The notes under the pieces were generated by a model. The model was not told where the DNA came from, did no database searches, and saw only the letters and a list, made by a program, of their open reading frames with translations. Of a stretch of DNA of 6,456 nt, positions 5,178 to 6,456 are shown one piece after another. The first letter of the stretch is position 1; each line of letters begins with the position of its first letter. Location: assembly GCA_025928435.1 (NCBI GenBank), contig JAICJM010000210.1, positions 1-6,456 of the forward strand, written 5' to 3'. This stretch comes from Thermoleophilia bacterium. GTDB taxonomy: Bacteria > Actinomycetota > Thermoleophilia > Gaiellales > JAICJC01. The position numbers and the translations under genes are program-made.

Positions 5178-6139
5178 TCACGCTCGACGACGTCCACGCG
5201 GCCGCCGCCCGCCTCGAGGGGGTCGCCCACCGCACGCCCGTGCTGCGCTCGCGCACGCTCGACGCCCGCACCGGCGCGAGCGTGCACCTGAAGGCCGAGT
5301 GCCTCCAGCGCGGCGGCGCGTTCAAGTTCCGGGGGGCGTACAACATGATCTCGACGCTGCCGGAGGACGTCCGCCGCCGCGGCGTCGTCGCCTACTCCTC
5401 GGGCAACCACGCCCAGGCGGTCGCGATCGCCTCCGGCCTGCTCGACTCGCGGTCGACGATCCTGATGCCCGCCGACACGCCCCCGGCCAAGATGGAGGCG
5501 ACCCGCGGCTACGGCGCCGAGGTTGTGACCTACGACCGCTATACCGAGGATCGCGAGGCGCTCGGCGCTGCGCTGGCGGCGGAGCGCGGGGGCCTCGCGC
5601 TGGTGCCGCCGTACGAGCACCCCGCGGTCATGGCGGGGCAGGGGACGGCCGCCCTCGAGCTCCTCGCCGACGTCCCCGACCTCGACCTCCTGCTGGTGCC
5701 GGTCGGCGGCGGCGGCCTCATCGCCGGCTGCGCGACGGCCGCGAAGGCGCTGCGCCCGGGCCTGCGGGTGGTCGGCGTCGAGCCGGAGGCCGGCGACGAC
5801 ACCCGCCGGTCGCTGGCGGCGGGCGAGCGGGTGCGCATCGGGACGCCGCGCACCATCGCCGACGGCCAGCAAGCCGACATCCCCGGCCGGCTCACGTTCG
5901 AGGTGAACCGCCGGCTGGTTGATGCCATCGAGGTCGTCTCCGACGCCGAGATCGTCGCGGCGATGGCGTTTCTGTTCGACCGGATGAAGCTCGTGGCCGA
6001 GCCGAGCGGCGCCTCCGCGTTCGCCGCCCTCCTGGCAGGGCGGGTCGACGCGGTCGGCGCCCGGGTGGGCGTGGTCATCTCGGGCGGGAACGTGGGCGTC
6101 GCCCGCTTCTGCGAGCTGCTGGGCCGCCCGGCGCCGTGA
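5174..6139 (+). CDS. Threonine/serine dehydratase (PLP fold-type II, no ACT domain)
   Basis: A 321-residue pyridoxal-phosphate enzyme of the threonine ammonia-lyase/serine racemase group. It converts threonine to 2-oxobutanoate plus ammonia, or serine to pyruvate plus ammonia. Lys51 in GAFKFRGAYN is the Schiff-base lysine; SSGNHAQ (75-81) binds the substrate carboxylate; VGGGGLIAG (177-185) is the phosphate loop; SGGN (303-306) lies near the PLP ring nitrogen. GVEPEAGDD (201-209) matches the divalent-cation site of serine racemase. The C-terminal ACT regulatory domain of biosynthetic IlvA (about 500 residues) is absent, so the enzyme fits the catabolic or short form and should not be feedback-inhibited by isoleucine in the IlvA way. 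Start ATG 5174 overlaps the HxlR stop codon. An open frame continues upstream to 4814, but that part only overlays the regulator gene. Serine racemase activity is an alternative. Confidence 0.92.
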   Translation: MITLDDVHAAAARLEGVAHRTPVLRSRTLDARTGASVHLKAECLQRGGAFKFRGAYNMISTLPEDVRRRGVVAYSSGNHAQAVAIASGLLDSRSTILMPADTPPAKMEATRGYGAEVVTYDRYTEDREALGAALAAERGGLALVPPYEHPAVMAGQGTAALELLADVPDLDLLLVPVGGGGLIAGCATAAKALRPGLRVVGVEPEAGDDTRRSLAAGERVRIGTPRTIADGQQADIPGRLTFEVNRRLVDAIEVVSDAEIVAAMAFLFDRMKLVAEPSGASAFAALLAGRVDAVGARVGVVISGGNVGVARFCELLGRPAP

Positions 6140-6172
6140 GCGCCTCCGGCCGGCGCGCTCTCGACGTTCCGG

Positions 6173-6318
6173 ATGACGCTGGGCCAGATCGCCGGGCTGG
6201 CCTTGGCCGGCGTCTTGCTGGCGACTGCGATCTTCCGCATGACGATCTGGAACCAGACGATCCCCGACCACCTGCGCGGGCGGCTGGCCGGGATCAGCAG
6301 CTCAGCTACTACGGGCGT
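6173..6318 (+). pseudogene. Remnant of an MFS transporter gene
   Basis: About 40 codons read MTLGQIAGLALAGVLLATAIFRMTIWNQTIPD, then HLRGRLAGI. This matches, from memory, an internal segment of actinobacterial major-facilitator transporters, where FR..IWNQTIPD.LRGRLAGIE is followed by a LSY..GP segment. After LAGI the homology jumps frame: LSYYGRE is read in another frame (stop at 6322-6324), and a palindrome follows directly. Nothing resembling the roughly 250 upstream residues of such a transporter is present, as the dehydratase gene ends at 6139. It is best read as a decayed internal fragment with no function expected. A small intact membrane peptide is a less likely alternative, since the frame from 6173 runs on through the palindrome to 6403 with a low-complexity tail. 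Confidence 0.62.
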
Positions 6319-6348
6319 GAATGACCGGTGCCAGGCACCGGCGATTCA
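6318..6348. repeat. Palindrome CCGGTGCC-A-GGCACCGG with extended outer stem, at the end of ftsH
   Basis: The core at 6325-6341 is a perfect 8-1-8 inverted repeat. Beyond a two-base mismatch on each side, TGAAT (6318-6322) pairs with ATTCA (6344-6348), giving an extended hairpin that includes the ftsH stop codon. It could end ftsH transcription or stabilise the mRNA's 3' end, but it lacks a T-run. The central GGTGCCAGGCACC has the same 6-1-6 plan as the repeat at 2761-2795 with compensatory changes. Confidence 0.75.
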
Positions 6349-6456
6349 GGCCGCGGGAGCGGGATCCGGCGCGGGCGTCCGCTCGATGCCGGCGATCCGG
6401 TAGGCGTCGGCCTCGTCCAGCGTCTCGTGCTCGAGCAGCGCCCGGGTCAGCGCCTC
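6346..6456 (-). CDS. ftsH: C-terminal end of FtsH, membrane-bound ATP-dependent zinc protease (partial)
   Basis: The last 36 codons before a TGA at 6346-6348, entering from the right edge. The text ALLEHETLDEADAYRIAGIERTP is the typical end of FtsH: the helical segment after the zinc-protease domain, with the LLE.ETLd..(E/D)a...AGi pattern, followed by a short Pro/Ala-rich tail. FtsH degrades misassembled membrane proteins and regulatory proteins as a hexamer in the cytoplasmic membrane. The AAA and HEXXH parts lie outside the window, so the call rests on this short but characteristic tail. Its stop codon lies inside the extended hairpin at 6318-6348. Confidence 0.83.
   Translation of the reverse strand, partial: EALTRALLEHETLDEADAYRIAGIERTPAPDPAPAA

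Noticed and set aside
6140..6156. GCGCC/GGCGC hairpin just after the dehydratase stop as a terminator.
   Set aside because: Only five pairs, no T-run, and such short stems arise often by chance in this composition.

Overview
The window is very GC-rich, and its third codon positions are almost all G or C. It carries tightly packed genes with overlapping ATGA junctions. Codon use, the HxlR and DedA subtypes and the short palindromic repeats suggest a high-GC actinobacterium, possibly a Thermoleophilia-type lineage. That placement is an inference from style; no rRNA or other marker gene is present.

Layout. On the minus strand, from right to left: the last 36 codons of ftsH (6346-6456, cut by the window edge); a tandem pair of HtrA-like protease genes (4668-3781 and 3777-2806); a 35-bp palindrome; a yybP-ykoY-type manganese riboswitch (2680-2591); then a terC, baeRF, dedA operon (2566-1622, 1638-607 and 610 to the left edge). 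On the plus strand: an HxlR-family regulator (4755-5177) overlapping a threonine/serine dehydratase gene (5174-6139), followed by a decayed MFS transporter fragment (6173 to about 6318) that ends at a second palindrome (6325-6341).

How the genes work together. The leader at 2567-2680 carries the conserved riboswitch boxes. It also carries a 9-bp alternative hairpin that would hide the terC ribosome binding site by taking up the 3' strand of the P1 helix. This predicts a translational ON switch: Mn2+ present, site free, TerC (putative Mn2+ exporter) made. The downstream genes overlap terC, so a release-factor-like protein (baeRF family) and a DedA membrane protein should belong to the same Mn2+-responsive operon. 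That combination is the most interesting thing in the window.

The two HtrA-like proteins have no signal peptide or membrane anchor. The downstream one has a full His-Asp-Ser triad; the upstream one has Ala where the nucleophilic Ser should be and looks like a pseudoprotease partner. Between the upstream htrA-like gene and the HxlR gene lies a short AT-richer divergent promoter region with a candidate operator and a candidate leaderless start. The two palindromes have the same 6-1-6 core with compensatory base changes, as expected of a mobile or structured repeat family.
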